From Bryoerythrophyllum caledonicum (taxonomy: Eukaryota > Streptophyta > Bryopsida > Pottiales > Pottiaceae), in NCBI GenBank assembly GCA_963971425.1, contig OZ020517.1:23012462-23076461 (forward strand): a DNA stretch of 64,000 bases. Reading direction: 5' to 3'. The position numbers and the translations under genes were made by a program. The notes below the pieces were generated by a model, which did not search any database, had not been told where the DNA came from, and saw only the letters and a program-made list of their open reading frames with translations. This document shows positions 44,110 through 57,859 of this stretch, in pieces; positions within the stretch are counted from its first letter, which is position 1, and every line of letters starts with the position of its first letter.

Positions 44110-47100
44110 AAAATTATACTCCCACGTACCTCTTGTCTTCTTGCATCTCTGTAATAAATTTCAAGAATTGCAAATGTAAATTGCAACCATGGGATTGTGC
44201 CCGAGATTTGCAAAAGCCCACCTCGGAACTTTTTTCCAGTTAGAGGTTGACATCGGCATGTGCTAGATTGGAATTTCTGGCGGTTTAGCAAATGTGACAC
44301 TTGATCTTGGGATACCGTTACCGGTATTCTTGATTTGGCAGTGAAAAGTCGTAGCCAAAATTACTCAAGGTATTGATGTAAACTTTCGGCTTGATTTTAT
44401 AACGCACAAGGTTTACACATTTGGTGATAGTCAGCCGTGCTCTTGACCGTGGATTTTGATGATCATCAGCCATGCTCTAGCTTTTTCTTTTCTTTTATGT
44501 TTCTAAATATACTTTTCAATTATTCTCTATTTCTAATTATAATTCCGTTCGTTTTTTTATTACAGTTTTAAAAAAATTATACCTTTTTTTCCCTTAATTA
44601 TTTCAATTTCAACAACTCCACCTGTAATTTTCACAGACCTAGACAGCTGAGATTGAATTTATTTATATGGACTACTCTCTTAAAATTTCCAAAATTTTGG
44701 AAAACTCTCTAATTTGAATTAATAATGTACAAAAGCGACCACGGCATAGGATAGTCAGTTTGAGACACAACAAGGCCTTTCCATCAGATTGTGAGAATGG
44801 AAAAAGGGGGAGAAGTAGATAAGATTGTAGGGCATGTGAAATGATATTCTAGACAACAATGCATATGCAAGTTTTTAATGTTGTACGTACACACCGCACC
44901 TGAATTGGACTACAAAAGTGTACGTTAAGAAATGTCAAAGTGAAAAACATAGCAAGATCCTTCCTTTCATTTTCTGAAGGAAGAATTTTGCTAAAAGCTA
45001 TTGTAGAGTTACTTCACTTTAATGATCCTGAGTTCAAAGATAGATACAAAAGTCTACTTATAGCTTTCGGGTTGGATATTAGATGAAAAGTCCCTCAGAT
45101 TTGAGACCACAAACTTGCTACAGGTTTATCTCTACCCTTTAACACTCAGTCAATAGTAGCATAGGCTCCATGATTTTTAGGAACATTTTCTCTCTAAAAT
45201 TAGAGTTTTAAAGTATCAAACCATTGTGAAAATGAACACCATTAAATCTTGAGGTTGTATCAACATAACATTCTAGAACTAGCTATAGGTCTCACTTCTA
45301 TTTACAAATCACTAACTCGAAAGAGTATTCCCAAATAAACTTGGAATCAAATTGGAAGAGGTCAAGTGGTTATTTAAAACAAGAAATAGATGTGTCTTAA
45401 GAAGGTCAACGTGCATGGCGTGTTAGGGGAGTTTCACACTTGGACCAAAGACCAAACCCTGTTGAGGACTGTAAACACTAAAATTTCCAGCTAGGATCTT
45501 TTTTCAACTTGACGGTGTAAAAGGGGCAGATTTCCGAATTGTTTTGGAAATAGCTTGTGAATGTGAATGATGAATCCTTTGAGATTTAAAAAAGAGATTC
45601 TAATATATAAGTAGTTAATGGTTAGCATCTTTTAGAAGCTAATTGGAGAAGACATGACGGCTGTGCCTTTTGAGATCTGGATGCAAAGAGTTGTCAACTA
45701 GACTTTGAATTGATAAATGAATCAAGAAGAAGAAGCAAGGCACTTCACAATATTAGAAATCAAAAAATCTTAAGTGTGCAAGTTGAAGTAGAAAGCTTGA
45801 GTGTGAGATATCTTGAAGAGAATAGAACCATTGCAAACTCTAATTGATGTTCAATTCTAATTGATAAATTGTACTTCAAGTAATAAAAACAATGATTATG
45901 TCAATTTCAAGTATTCCATTTGGAGGAGTTGAACTGAGAATATCACAATACCAATTGTAGTTTTTTAAATGGATGACCTCACACCAATGAAAGTGAATTG
46001 AAGTAAAATAGAAGTAATTGTGAGTTGAATTGACCAAGTCGGTCATGGTCATTGCAGTGCGTCATGCATGCATCCTGCATCCATGCCATGGCTACTTGTT
46101 GATTTGACTTATTTGGTGTTAGAGAGAAATATTGGTTAAAAGGATTTACTGTCTATTAGAAATTGGATCTAAAGACTTATTGAGTAATGGATTAAATAGT
46201 GGAGGCTAATTTAGTCAATCAGAGGATTTGGTTGAACATATAGCACTTGACACTAATATAATAAATTGTGCACAGTGAATTAACTTGTTAAAATTTTTAA
46301 AAAATTGTATTTATTGAGTGCAAGCATTTGAGTGGCATAAATTAGTAATTCTTGTTGAGTAAAAAAACTATGGATCTATAAGAAGGGTCATAGTGAAGAG
46401 TGTGACATTACTTCAATTATAAAATACTTGAGTTAATAGATTCCATAGATTAGACTTACTACCTAATCTACTCAAGGGTCTAGTAAAAGAGACTTGGCAA
46501 GATGATGTAAATCTTAGACTAGATATTGCTTGATAATAAGAATTATGATTGAATGATTTCTTTATGAAATAGAGATAGATATTCTTCAAGGATTGATCAC
46601 CTGTAATAATTAAATATTTAACACTATGGAAAAATAAGGAAATTAGGATAATACTCAGAAACTGTTATTGTCATTGTAGTAATTTAGTTAATTATTGTGA
46701 ACCCAAAATTCTACTCTTCCAAAATAACCCAAGTTACACTCTTAACTCCATTTTTGCTCTCGGGGATGACCTTTTGTCTGTTGTTAAGTAATTGGACTCT
46801 AACTGGATAGTCAAAGCAATCTGTCTCGTTAATACTCAAGGATATTCATCATGTTTTAAGGAAATGGGTCTCTCTTAGCATCACTCTTAAAAGTGAAGCA
46901 CCATTAACTTCCAGGATTCATTATATCAGTGAACCGACATTATTCCTATTAAGATTATGCTTTATGCACCCACTCCTAGACCTATGCCACGTTGGGCTGA
47001 TGGAAGATTCCATCAAGTTTCAATGCATGGATTCTTTAATTACGTTCCGTTAATCAATCACAATATTACCTCATGCATCCGCTCCTCTTTTCATGTCCGT

Positions 47101-47940
47101 CCAACCGGTGCACGTGATAGAGCTCTTATTCTCAGAGTTAGTTTCATAATCCATACACACAAGTAATTTTAAGATGTGATAATGTACCTGTAAAGCTCTA
47201 ACATGAATCTGTCACGGCTATGGCTAACCCTTTAATGCAAGTGGTGTCCCACACCTATGCTTGCGTTTCTTAAGTTCCAACACTGAGACTTTAGAACTAC
47301 TGACTTCTGCTCAAGTGCTTACTCACTGTAGACCCTGTCTACTTAAGTACATTGCACTTAGTCTTAGGTTTTTCAATTCTCACCTTCCTATTTAAGGACT
47401 TAAGTCAGTACTTATGCATATTACTCACTGATGCATTAAGTCACAAACTTTACATTAACTCCAATAAGTCTCACATACTTATGGTTAATGCTTAAAACAC
47501 ACATACAAGGTCATACACCCGACCTTAATGATTAGGATCCCTTCCTAACCTAATTATAAAGACCTATTAATACACATACACATGACTTAAGTCACAACTA
47601 GAAGACTTAAAGACATATAAATAATAATACATATATTAATAAGTAAACTCTTAAACATTAGGAGTCACCGACTAGCTTGGTCTTTAAGCTAGGACTCACT
47701 CCAAAGCTCCTTGTAGAAGTGGCAACAAATGCCAATTTCTCAAGGTCTTTATACTACTGAAAATCCAAGAGGTACACCTCTTGAAAAGGATTTTCCGTCA
47801 AGATCAACCGCTCGTTGATTCCTTCACATCCTCACACCCTTTCACTTAAAGGTGCAATCCAACCAAAGGGTGTGCCTTTTGACCTTTTAATACTACTCTT
47901 TAAGTTTCTGCTATAAACAGGTTCTCTTTAAGAATTTAAC
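44110..47940. other. AT-rich intergenic stretch without recognised content
   Basis: No gene, RNA or clear repeat recognised. The 69-codon frame at 46957 has no family signal. Confidence 0.45.
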
Positions 47941-48054
47941 TACTTAAGTCTAAAACTAAGTACTAAATATCTAGTTATCAAAATATCCACAACCCTATTT
48001 ACACTTAAATTTATGAAAAAGTCCAGAGTAACGGTTTCGGCTCTACAATTACAC

Positions 48055-48640
48055 ATTGTAAGTCCATGATCAATATTAATAATTAAGTGTGAATGTTGTG
48101 AAAAGAAGTTAATAAGTAATTTTCAACATAACTTGAGTTAGAAAAATACGTTGGTGACTTGGAATTATTTTGGTAAAGATTAGCGGAAGTTTGCTTGTGA
48201 TAGGTAGAACTTTTTTACCATAACTTATGCATCATTGCACAACATAAATAGATAGAACTTGATTTAATATAAGTAATCTAAGATTAATTAATTAATTGCA
48301 TCTATTTCATAGCTACTATCTATTTGACCCTAATGACTGCCAATTTGACTAGGCTATTACCGCTTGGAATTGATGCACCCTTGTTATTGTCTAATTGACT
48401 TCCCACTACCTCCATAACATGAGGATTATAATAAGAGTGAGAATAGTCAAATCATAAATGTAGATTCTTGGATTTATTTGAAAGAATACTTTTTGATATT
48501 AATAATATAATTATATTCTTTGTGAAATATATGTGACCTTTAGTTACTAAAATACGCTAAACAAAAAAACCTTTCCCCAAACCAACTTTATAGAGTAGCT
48601 TGGTTTAGATAAAACAATTCTAATTTTTTACACTACATTT
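48055..48640 (+). mobile_element. Putative 5' LTR (3' portion) of an LTR retrotransposon
   Basis: Homologous to the split fragment at 35330-35640 plus 37526-37755 and directly followed by a primer-binding-site-like TGGCACCACTGCGAAGGA (48642-48659), whose TGG matches the tRNA CCA end. The LTR start was not located. No 3' LTR was identified in the window. Confidence 0.5.
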
Positions 48641-48641
48641 T

Positions 48642-51600
48642 TGGCACCACTGCGAAGGATTAGGTTTAAGTTAGCGGTAACTAATGATGTAGGCGTCATA
48701 AATAATTTAGATAGTTCATATTCATTGTTATTGATTGTCTATTTTCTAATATTCTTGTTTGAGAATTTGGATACATATCTTCTTTGTAAGAATTTAAAAC
48801 ACTCTGAGGGATAGATGTTTATTTTACAAAATTCAATATAAATTGTGGATGGAGAAAGATTTACCAAACTATGTGCCTAAAGACAAACAATTACTAAGTA
48901 TTGAAACTCAAATAATACCAATAAATCCAAATTGAACAGTTTGTACTTTTTGTAATCCCATAAGACATGTTAGTCGGCCATGACATTCTCGTAGAAGTAA
49001 ACAAGGATAATTTATGTGACTTCTTTGGAGGTCTACATTTATTTGTTGCTTTAAATAGAATATATAAAAACAACATATTATACCCAAAGCTAGGAAAAGA
49101 CTTTCAAAGTAGGTTTGATTAACTACCTCTTGATATAAAAAAATACTAAATAAAATTTGAAATAAAGGAAAGGATTCAATGAGATAGAGTCCAAAATGAA
49201 ACCTTACAATCCAAATTTCAATTACTTTTTCTATTTGCTCAACATGGTGAACTAAAATATCAAACACAACCGGTTATTTCAAAAGGTTGTGGAGTATGGA
49301 ATGGTTTTAGATTTGATAAAAAAATATTTCCATCCATAAGTATGGTAAACATAATTTCCAATGAAAAAAATATTGACCAATTTTCTTTAATCCACATATT
49401 ATTCCCTTGGAAGATGATTTTGACTCATTATTTATTTAATTGATGGAGTTTTCAAACAAAAGCCTTCAAGATTTAAGAACTCATTTAAAACCACTTCTTA
49501 TGATCTATAGAGACATAAAGAATAATGAGTCCAAGTTATTTATCCTTGTGGGGAAAGAAAAAAATAGGATTGCTAATCGGATATGAAGGAAAAAAACTGC
49601 AATAATAGAGTTAATACTAAGAGGATATTTATATCCAAACGAACAAAATATAGAATATTTAAATCCAAACCATAAGCTTGATGACTTTACTCTGACTCGT
49701 TGGTGGCATTATCGCAATATCCACAATGAATCAATGGGACAGTCCTGATCTTGAGGACTATGAGGATTTAAGTATTCCTGGAATTTATAAAATAACAAAG
49801 TAGATGTGTCGTAAAATCTTTGTTTATTAGGATATAGCCCCAAATGAGGTAGAATTACTTACCAAAGTTGAGAGTCAAATAGATTAATTAATAAGAATGA
49901 CAAGTACGCGGTTAGGTGAAAATGAAATGAGTGCATTATTAACCAATTGTCAATATCCTAGAAATACTAAAGAAGATTAGAAGAAATGGACTTGTTTGCA
50001 GAGAATTTTTTTATATGTTTATCTTGATAGAACTTGTTAAATATTGTGTTTAAAGTTTAAAAAAATACATACAATTAATTTATGAAAAGCATTAGGAATA
50101 ATGATAGGAGAAATCTACCTGGGGGAATTTCATGAGGATGATCAACCTATTTACCTTAGGCATCACCCTATAGATTGTATCCTCCGGCTTTTTATTCAAA
50201 CATTAAGTGTATGTTATCAATTAAATCAATCAGAGGTAAATTTTTGCAAAAATAAGAATCCAAAATAAATTGGTTAATGTTATTACTTCGATATGTTTAT
50301 GGTGATAAATGTATTGGTGAGTTGACAAAAATTTGGGGATACCCAAGAGATATTAGATCTTGGATTAGTGTATAACTATCTAGTGAAACATGTGATTTGC
50401 TATTGATTATGGGAATTGGTATTAATTATGAATAGTGGAATAGATAGGATGATGGTCTGGGGTTAAAAAATTAAATTAAATTAAAAATAATAGGGTTTTG
50501 GCACTTCTAGATGTCAAGAAAGGATAAGGACCCTTGAGAGATGCAAACATTTATTAGGGATGAAAGGCAAAGACGTAGAATTGAGAGAAGAGAAAAATCA
50601 ATATTGGTAGTATTAACATCTAACTTAATATTTGATTTAACTCCGTCAAGTCCACTTGATAATAAGATTACCAAATTTTCTTATGAACTTCCCATATCAA
50701 AGGAATATGTAGAAGATTATGTTACTTTATCAAACATTTGCTCAAAACACACAACTTTTGGCCATTAAAGGACCAAAAGATGATGCTTTAATGGAAAATA
50801 TCACTAAATTAGAAAAATAATTCAGCAAATTGTTTGTTCATGTAAATGGAAGAAAGGAAAAGAGACCTAAACCTACAAATGTACCGTCTAATGTTTGGTG
50901 TAATAATTGTCAAGGACATGGACATCTAGCTAATAATTGTCTAGATGGGAAACTTGTTATAATTTTGCCCCTAATTGGAATGGACCACCTTCTAATCCCA
51001 ATGCACAAAGTTATGGACTTCCTAAAAAAGTAAAATTTATAGTTTGTTATAATTGCCAAGGATTAGGACATATGACCAGAGATTGTCGCAAAGAGAGAAA
51101 ACAAGTAGGATATATACCTCTATGTAGCAGGTGTAATGCATCAGGGCATACTATTAATGAATTCTTTGTACCTAACCAAATTAAGCAAGTTCAATTTCAT
51201 GAGTCAAATAATTCTTCAAATGTTAATCAAGTAACACAAGAATTTGATATATCACCTAAAAGTGTCTTTGTTACAAGAGAAACAAACAAAACCAAATCAA
51301 CATTGATTGAAAGTGATCAATTCAGTAGTTCTGATAGTGGCTATAAAATTGCTAGAGCAAGGAAGGATAAACTACCGGAAAAGAAACAATCTCTTCCGCC
51401 AAAAGTAGTTTCCCAACCTTTAAGCCAAGTACCAATTATACTTCATGATCTCCCTACAACCATTGAAAATCCTTCATTATCTAGCACACCCATCATTCAT
51501 AACAAAGAATTTAGTTAAAACTCATCAATACCTCTAGATATCCAAAAGGAATCAACAATTGTACAACTTGATTGAAGTACTTCCACGTTACCTTCTTTTA

Positions 51601-52350
51601 CAATATTCCTAAAAAGAAAACACCAATAACAACAACTAGTGCAAGAAAGAGAAAGTATAATCAAAGTATAAGAGTGGTAGAGGGTACGACTCCTTATGAT
51701 ATCTTAACTAATATAGATAAAATTCAACCTGACATTTCACTTAGACAATTGTTAGCAATTGCACGAGAATGTTGAGGTGAACTAGATTCATCATAGGTTA
51801 GAAAAGGGCTAAAGTTGTGGATATCAATGATATATCTTTAGATTCGGGAGCTCCTACGATTGATGTGATCATTGACGGCACTTTAATTGGGGGAGTGCAA
51901 ATTGATTGTGGATCTAGTGTAAACCTAATGAATGTTGATACTATGGAAGAATTGGGCTTAACAACTATGACCTCTACTCCTATTGTCCTAAGAATGGCAG
52001 ATTAAAGTAGAGTATTGCGATTGAGAATATTTAGAAATGTTGATGCCACTACATATGTGGTTTGCAATTTAAAATCAATTATGTCAATTATGTTAGTACA
52101 TCGGTTTCCACTTATCCAATCTTATTAGGAAGTATTGATGTTAAAAGTAGTAGAGAGATGGTTGCACAAGCAAGTGAAAGACACACAAGGTAGTACAAAC
52201 AATGCTTGGAGTGAAATGTTGCCTTCTTTCAAAGGCCTTTACTTATACTACCACTTAGTGGCGTCTCATGCATCTTGTAAGCGCCTTTGTGAGAGTCTCA
52301 AACTACCAAAAAAATTAGCTAAAATTGTGATTTTTAGTTAAGATAACCAT
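48642..52350 (+). pseudogene. Decayed gag-protease region of an LTR retrotransposon (gypsy-like)
   Basis: After the putative primer site, an AT-rich region with scattered open pieces leads to the nucleocapsid: CCHC knuckles at 50899-50940 (CNNCQGHGHLANNC) and 51044-51086 (CYNCQGLGHMTRDC), and a third at 51123-51164 whose last Cys is replaced by Phe. A frameshift separates the first two knuckles. Downstream, 51817-52005 encodes an aspartic protease start, with IDCGSSVNLM (catalytic Asp at 51904) and LRMAD, as in plant Ty3/gypsy elements. Many stops and shifts throughout make it inactive. Reverse transcriptase, RNase H and integrase were not found before 52350. The family is inferred from the protease and knuckle style. 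Confidence 0.7.
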
Positions 52351-52719
52351 AGCAATTAGTGAAAGTAGGAGAATGCTTAACTAATTAATTGGTGTTATAG
52401 TGGTGATAAAATCGGGCCTTAAAACAACCAAGTTTTATGCCCGGTAAGACAGAAACGCCCGGGAAAAGTCTCTAGGACAAAGGCTCAAATCACCACTTAG
52501 GACTAAATTAGTTATTTAAGTTTTCATTGAGTAGATAGATTATTTTTAGTTTTCTAATTTAATTGTTTAGGTTTCCTCTGTTTAGTTAGTGTTTGTTAGA
52601 GACCTAAATTCTGATTAAAAAGAATAGGAGTTTAATTTTATTTAAAAGAAAAGGAAAACAAAAAAATAGAAAAATAAAGATATAAAATACAAATAATAAG
52701 GGTTGATACCCGGGACAAA

Positions 52720-53055
52720 ACCGGATATCAATCGGATAGCAACGCAAGAGGGTATCAATCGGATACAACACAAGAGGGTATCAACCGGATACATCGCAAA
52801 AGGGTTTCAAACGAATACATCGCAAGAGGTATCAACCGGATACAACATGTGAGCGAGCATCAACAGCCTGAGAGCAAGCATCAACAGCCTGAGAGCAAGC
52901 ATCAACAGCCTGAGGGTGAGCAAGCATCAACAACCCGAGAACAAGAAACAACCAGATGAGCAACTCCGAGAGGGAGCATCAACAGTCTGAGAGCGAGCAA
53001 CAAGAGCTCGAGGGTGAGCGAGCATCAATAGCCCGAGAGCGAGCACCCAACCCGA
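52720..53055 (+). repeat. Two adjoining minisatellites (27-bp and 21-bp units)
   Basis: About five units of GGGTATCAATCGGATACAAC plus ACAAGA-like text run to 52850. Then about nine units of GAGAGCAAGCATCAACAGCC (21-bp period, some diverged) run to 53050. They lie just after the retroelement remnant and may be its internal repeats. Apparent frames are repeat translations. Confidence 0.75.
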
Positions 53056-53069
53056 GAGGAAGAAAAAAA

Positions 53070-53111
<42 letters not shown>

Positions 53112-53118
53112 GAAGGTG
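53056..53118 (+). repeat. Purine-only GA-rich tract
   Basis: A run of A and G with GAAGAA and AGGAAG units, continuing into GGAAGGTGG. It opens a Lys/Arg frame that is not a gene. Confidence 0.8.
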
Positions 53119-54630
53119 GAAGCAGAGTTGAAACCACTTAAGGTTTGAATTTGCAAACACCTAGGGTTTTGCTTTTGCAACCTAGGGTTTGAATTATGCA
53201 AAGTAGGATTTGTGGAAGATTATGGCGGATGGGATTTTTAGACACAAAGAAGGTAGAGATTACTAGGCGTGGAGGCGGTGCAAGGAGATTCACAACCGCG
53301 GCGAGAAGATTTACAGACTAAATCACGATCTCAAGGAGGTTGCGGGTGCAACAAGGAGGTGGCAAGAGTTGTGAAGAAGGTGATTCTTGCCAATTGATGG
53401 GTTTTTCTTGTTTGTACAACTTCCTCATTTGTTAAACCTCTTATCATTTTCCTTTTCCCAGGGTGAATTCCAGTTGCCTTCTTTTCGATCTAGAGAAAAG
53501 TCTCCCGGTAGACTTTACTTAGACCTCATACGTCCTAGATCTCCAGCTCTTGTTACTTGTGCGTCTACATGTTGTCCCATCATTTCTTTTCCATTATCTC
53601 GGCCTTGTGGCAAAACTTCTTTGATGTTTTCCCTATTCTTCTCCTTTTCCTAAATCTGACCTAAATTTTTCATCTTTTTCCCGGTCTCTCTGGTCACCTA
53701 CAAAACCCCCTTCAAAAATTCTTGTTATCCTAAGCCATCACTTTTGCTTGAAGTGGTTAATTGTTATGTTGTTTCGTTAGTTGAGTTACTAGGTATGTGA
53801 GATGCCTACATCCACATTAATCTAGAAAGGTGTTCCGGAGAAAGTGCACCGGTTGCCTAGTATACTTGTGTTTTCCGGGCCAGACCGGAAATTGTGATAA
53901 GTTGGTAGGGTGATTGGTAGAAGTACGTGTGTCGGAACCTAGTTCTCGAGAAATTGTCGTCTTAGTATAAGCCAAGGGAGAATGGGTGGTGATTTTTTGG
54001 AAATTAGGAACGCCCCCATTATAAATAGATAGTTTTACTAAAAAATATTATAAGTCCTCCCTGCCTAAAATTGGAAACCCTATGAACGATAAGAAGGAAT
54101 TTGGGTATCAGTGACGAGATTCCGGTCTCGATCGGTTATCACCAGGATCAGGATCTAACGGTCAAAACCATAACCGAATTCAACGGTCATAACCGGCCGC
54201 GGGTTCGGATTCAGGTAATGATTACCGGACTGAAAATAAATAGTTAATCCTAGGATTCTTCCTCTCATCTTTCTTAGTGAGCTTGGCGTTGGTTAGCGGC
54301 AAGCAAGCGAGCGTGGGCGGCTGAGGGTTTGTGTGTGAGAGCGTTCAAGCTTGAATTGCTACCGTTTGCGGGTTGGGAATCAGGAAGTGCGGATTAGGGT
54401 TTGTCGTAGTACGCGTTGACAAGTATTCACATCTTAACACAAAGATACCCTTAAGGTAATCGTTCCCACAGAGAGTCACCGAGAACTACAACGACTAACC
54501 ACAAGCCAAAATTTGTACAATGTCAAATATACAATAGATACATCAAAAGAAAGGAGAGAATAAAGGTTTAGATCACAAAGCCTGGGTGTTAATTACACCA
54601 ATTATCCCGCTCTTCGTACGCGTGTTGTCT
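53119..54630. other. Intergenic or retroelement-internal stretch, no gene recognised
   Basis: Contains repeated TAACCG/CCGGT words near 54115-54235 and a short frame at 53387 without family signal. Possibly LTR or untranslated leader of one of the decayed elements nearby; not demonstrable here. Confidence 0.35.
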
Positions 54631-54724
54631 CCTCGTACGTCCTACCTCGTACGTCCTACCTCGCATGTCTTACCTCGTACGTCCTACCTCGTACGTCCTA
54701 CCTCGTACGTCCTACCTCGCACGG
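54631..54724 (+). repeat. 14-bp minisatellite, six full copies
   Basis: CCTCGTACGTCCTA is repeated at 54631, 54645, 54659 (CCTCGCATGTCTTA), 54673, 54687 and 54701, with a partial unit to 54724. Confidence 0.92.
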
Positions 54725-55217
54725 GTAGTAAGGACTTTTATTATTCAAACTTTAGATTAGATCTGGGCCTTATAGTTACACCTATGCACAATATGGACAT
54801 CCAGAGTACATGCGTACCCGGCAGAGATTTTTATCACCACGGACGATGATCCGAGGACTCACAGAGGTTTTAGTGTTTGACACAAGTAACAGATACTCTT
54901 CCTTCCATTCTCTCCTTCTAACTCTACTCACTCACTTGGATGGTTATGGCGTCACTGAGATCCCCCTCCCGAAAGGATCTTAGGCCCGTGTTTCCGAAAC
55001 TATGAGTGGCATAATGTAAGTGAGCAAGGGGCCTATCCGCCCACTATCCGTCTTCCTCCCAGTCTCCCTCCACATCCGATGCGGCTGGAGGTAGGATGTT
55101 TCAGGGGTCGACCCGAGCCCTCACAACCGACACCAATCGGTTGCCGGAAGGTCACTCAAGACTCGCTAGGACCCTTACACATCCGTCACTCTCCCCTCGT
55201 CCTTCCCTAGACACTTA

Positions 55218-55385
55218 TAACCTTACCTGTTATTCCCACCCACACGTACTAATCTACTTGATGGAACAAGGAAACAATTGTAAGTGTTTAGAGTTAAAGT
55301 CACACCCCTACTAACTATCTCCCCACCTCACCTGTTATTCCCATCCACCCGGACTAACTCTACTTGATGGAACAAGGAAACAATG
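55218..55385 (+). repeat. Direct duplication of about 56 bp, 108-bp spacing
   Basis: ACCTGTTATTCCCA, CTACTTGATGGAACAAGGAA and ACAAT occur in order at 55222-55277 and again at 55330-55384 with a few changes. Confidence 0.75.
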
Positions 55386-55798
55386 AGTCGAAGGTTAGTA
55401 CGAACTTGAGGAGTGGACTACTTGAAATGGCACTCACAGTCATGTATGGAATCCGAGCTCTCCAACCATTAAAGGTTTTTTGAGAGCGTAGGTTTAGAAT
55501 TAAACTGAAAGCGAATACACACATCAAGCAGTGAAGAGAGGTGTCCCGAGACTCCTCTCTTATACTGCAGCAAACACACTCTAACGTCCAAAGCAAACGA
55601 TACCTTCTAACTAGAAATGGTGCATTAACTACTCTTGGCGGCGATGGCTGCCACTCCACACGACGTGCACCATCAGAAGGCAACTTATTACACAAATCCC
55701 AAGGCAAAACTAAGTCAAAACCAAAGTCAACCGGGGGCCAAATCCTGGAATGAACAGTGACCTACGAACCAAGATCCTTACCCTACAGCTGTAAGTTC

Positions 55799-57812
55799 CT
55801 ACCTACCCTGCGCCAACTCCTCGAGCCTCTTCTTCTCCTCCTTCCTTCTACGCTTCTTGGAGCTCCGACTCGAAGAAGGGGTGGGCGCGACAGTGGCAAG
55901 TGTCATCAACGGTGCCAAGGTGATATCCACGGGCTGAGTCGGAGTGGCAAACGAACGGGACACGGTTTCTCTTGCAGAGAAAGCGGTGCCCGTCCCGGTG
56001 GAGGTAACTGGTAAGGAGACAGGAACTGGAGGAAGCTCCGACCGAGCTGGAAGAATCGGTACCTGGTTCGGAGTTGTCATGATATCCGGGCCAGATGTAA
56101 GGACCAGGAGGTGCCAGTGAGAAGAACTCTCACTGGTAGTCTTTCTTAGGGGAAAGACACTCGATAAAGGGACCATAATTGGTGCAGAGCGAACGGTGTG
56201 GCCTTGGGGTGGCTGGTGATGACCAATCAAAGGTGGGGGTTCCACCTCTACATTTGAGCTCTCCTTCCATCCACTCTATGTCTGGGTGGTGATTTCTGAA
56301 GGAAAGGGTATCGCCGGAGCCTTTGCAGGTTGCACGAGAAGAGTTGGACTGTCAAGGTCCACCACAGTCTTCCCCTTGTTGTTGCCCGTGCCACGATCTT
56401 TCGTGTCAGAGTCCGAATCCCCATCCTTGCTTGAGCTGTCGGAGTCATCCACGAACTTGGGTAAGATGTGTGTGAGGTTGCTTACCAATAACCTCATGCT
56501 GGCATAAGCCTCCTCAACCTTCACGGTTTCCTCCATCATGAATGCGATCACCCTCTTGCTCGAAACGTGGTCATCTTTCTCCAACCTAGCATCGAACATC
56601 CGGGTCTTGAGTACGACATATGCAGGTAGGTGCAAGGCACCCTTTACTCGCTGTAATGCCTCTGCAGAGGCATTGGCTTGGAGAAGAGCCTCCTTCTGCC
56701 TCTTCTCTGCCTCCAAGGCCCGACTCTTCATCTTGGTCATCTCAAGGGTGAGCCGGTGGACCTTCTGCTCCATACTACGGAGGCCACTCGCTCCTCCTAT
56801 CCGTTCCTTGACTGCAGTGATTAGTCCTTGGATGGGTGGGTTACCTACCAAACTGCTCACATGTGCCAAGGTCTGTCTGTGTCTTCTACGTACACACGCA
56901 AGGCCTCAATTAGTTCAGATGCTCGGTATGTCTTGTCTCCGAGATGTGCGGGTCTGGTAACTGCTACGCGGACTGCGGCTCGGGTCCGAGTGGAAGGGGC
57001 TCCTCCCTCTCTCCTTCTTTGACGCTTGGAGGGTGGAGGCGCCTCTTCTTCTGATGGGGAGGAAGTGCTTCCTCCTTCAGAGCCTGACTCGAACTCCGAT
57101 TCTGTCCCCTAGAACTTCTTCATCATCAAATGAGTCCCGTACGCCGTCGTCTCCTCTGGCGTTGTTTCTTTGAAGTGATGATAGAGGTGGATGAAGAAGG
57201 GACAAAGAGGAGAGCGTTTGGCATTGCTAACACTCTTGGCCAACCAAAGTACTACGTCCTTCACAATGATGGCCCAATTCACCATCCTCTCTTCTAGATA
57301 CGATCTGTATACGGTATTGGCAAGAGTCACGGTGACCCGTGTTGGTTTTCAGGGTGTAGAATAGGTATGAGGAATGCAAAGACCCGTCGGGCTTGAGGGT
57401 CTATGCAATCCTTCAAACCGTAACCATCCTTAGAGTCCTTGGTGTTGAATCGTCCCTTGGCATACTCCTCTTTCTTTAAACTCGTCCATCCTACACCCTG
57501 CCGAGGGAACTTGTACACCTTCTGCCACTTCCCCATAGTCCACCGATTTGGGCAAGCCCGGATACTATCTCCTTCATGTTCCGGCAACGAGTCCTGCCTT
57601 AACTCCTGCACAATGGACTCAATGCAAAAACTCCAACAACATTCGAGAAGGGAGAGGCATCCCATGCGGAGAAGATCCTCTTTGAGTTCGATAAGCTCAA
57701 GGGGGTCCTTGGGGGTGGCGAGGAAAATGGCTTTAACCGAGGATATTACCGGGTTGGAAGAGGCCATGATTCCCCTACTCCTCGTTCCCCCCTTAACGGT
57801 TCGTTTTTTCAC
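55799..57812 (-). pseudogene. Decayed long ORF of unknown TE-like protein, two frameshifts and two in-frame TAG
   Basis: Reading minus, four open stretches line up: 57812-57327, then after an ATGA overlap 57330-57109, then in the same frame beyond TAG (57109-57111) to about 56880, a shift into 56869-56276, and in frame beyond TAG (56276-56278) to 55799. The first part is globular and Trp/Cys-containing (KWQKVYKFPR, KDCIDPQARRVFAFLIPILH). Next come a Ser/Glu-rich linker with SKRQRRR, a coiled-coil segment (EQKVHRLTLEMTKMKSRALE), an acidic patch, a Pro/Ser-rich region and a basic end (KKRRRKEEKKR). I do not recognise the family. The domain order resembles ORFs next to gag in plant LTR elements, but this is a guess. 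Confidence 0.5.
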
Positions 57813-57859
57813 TCGGTCTTCTGCTCACTCGTCCCCTGGTTTGGAGTTTGCTCACCTTG

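Noticed and set aside
48642-52350. Endogenous pararetrovirus
   Set aside because: LTR-like sequence and primer-site position, plural zinc knuckles and the protease style favour an LTR retrotransposon; no movement or coat protein signal was seen.
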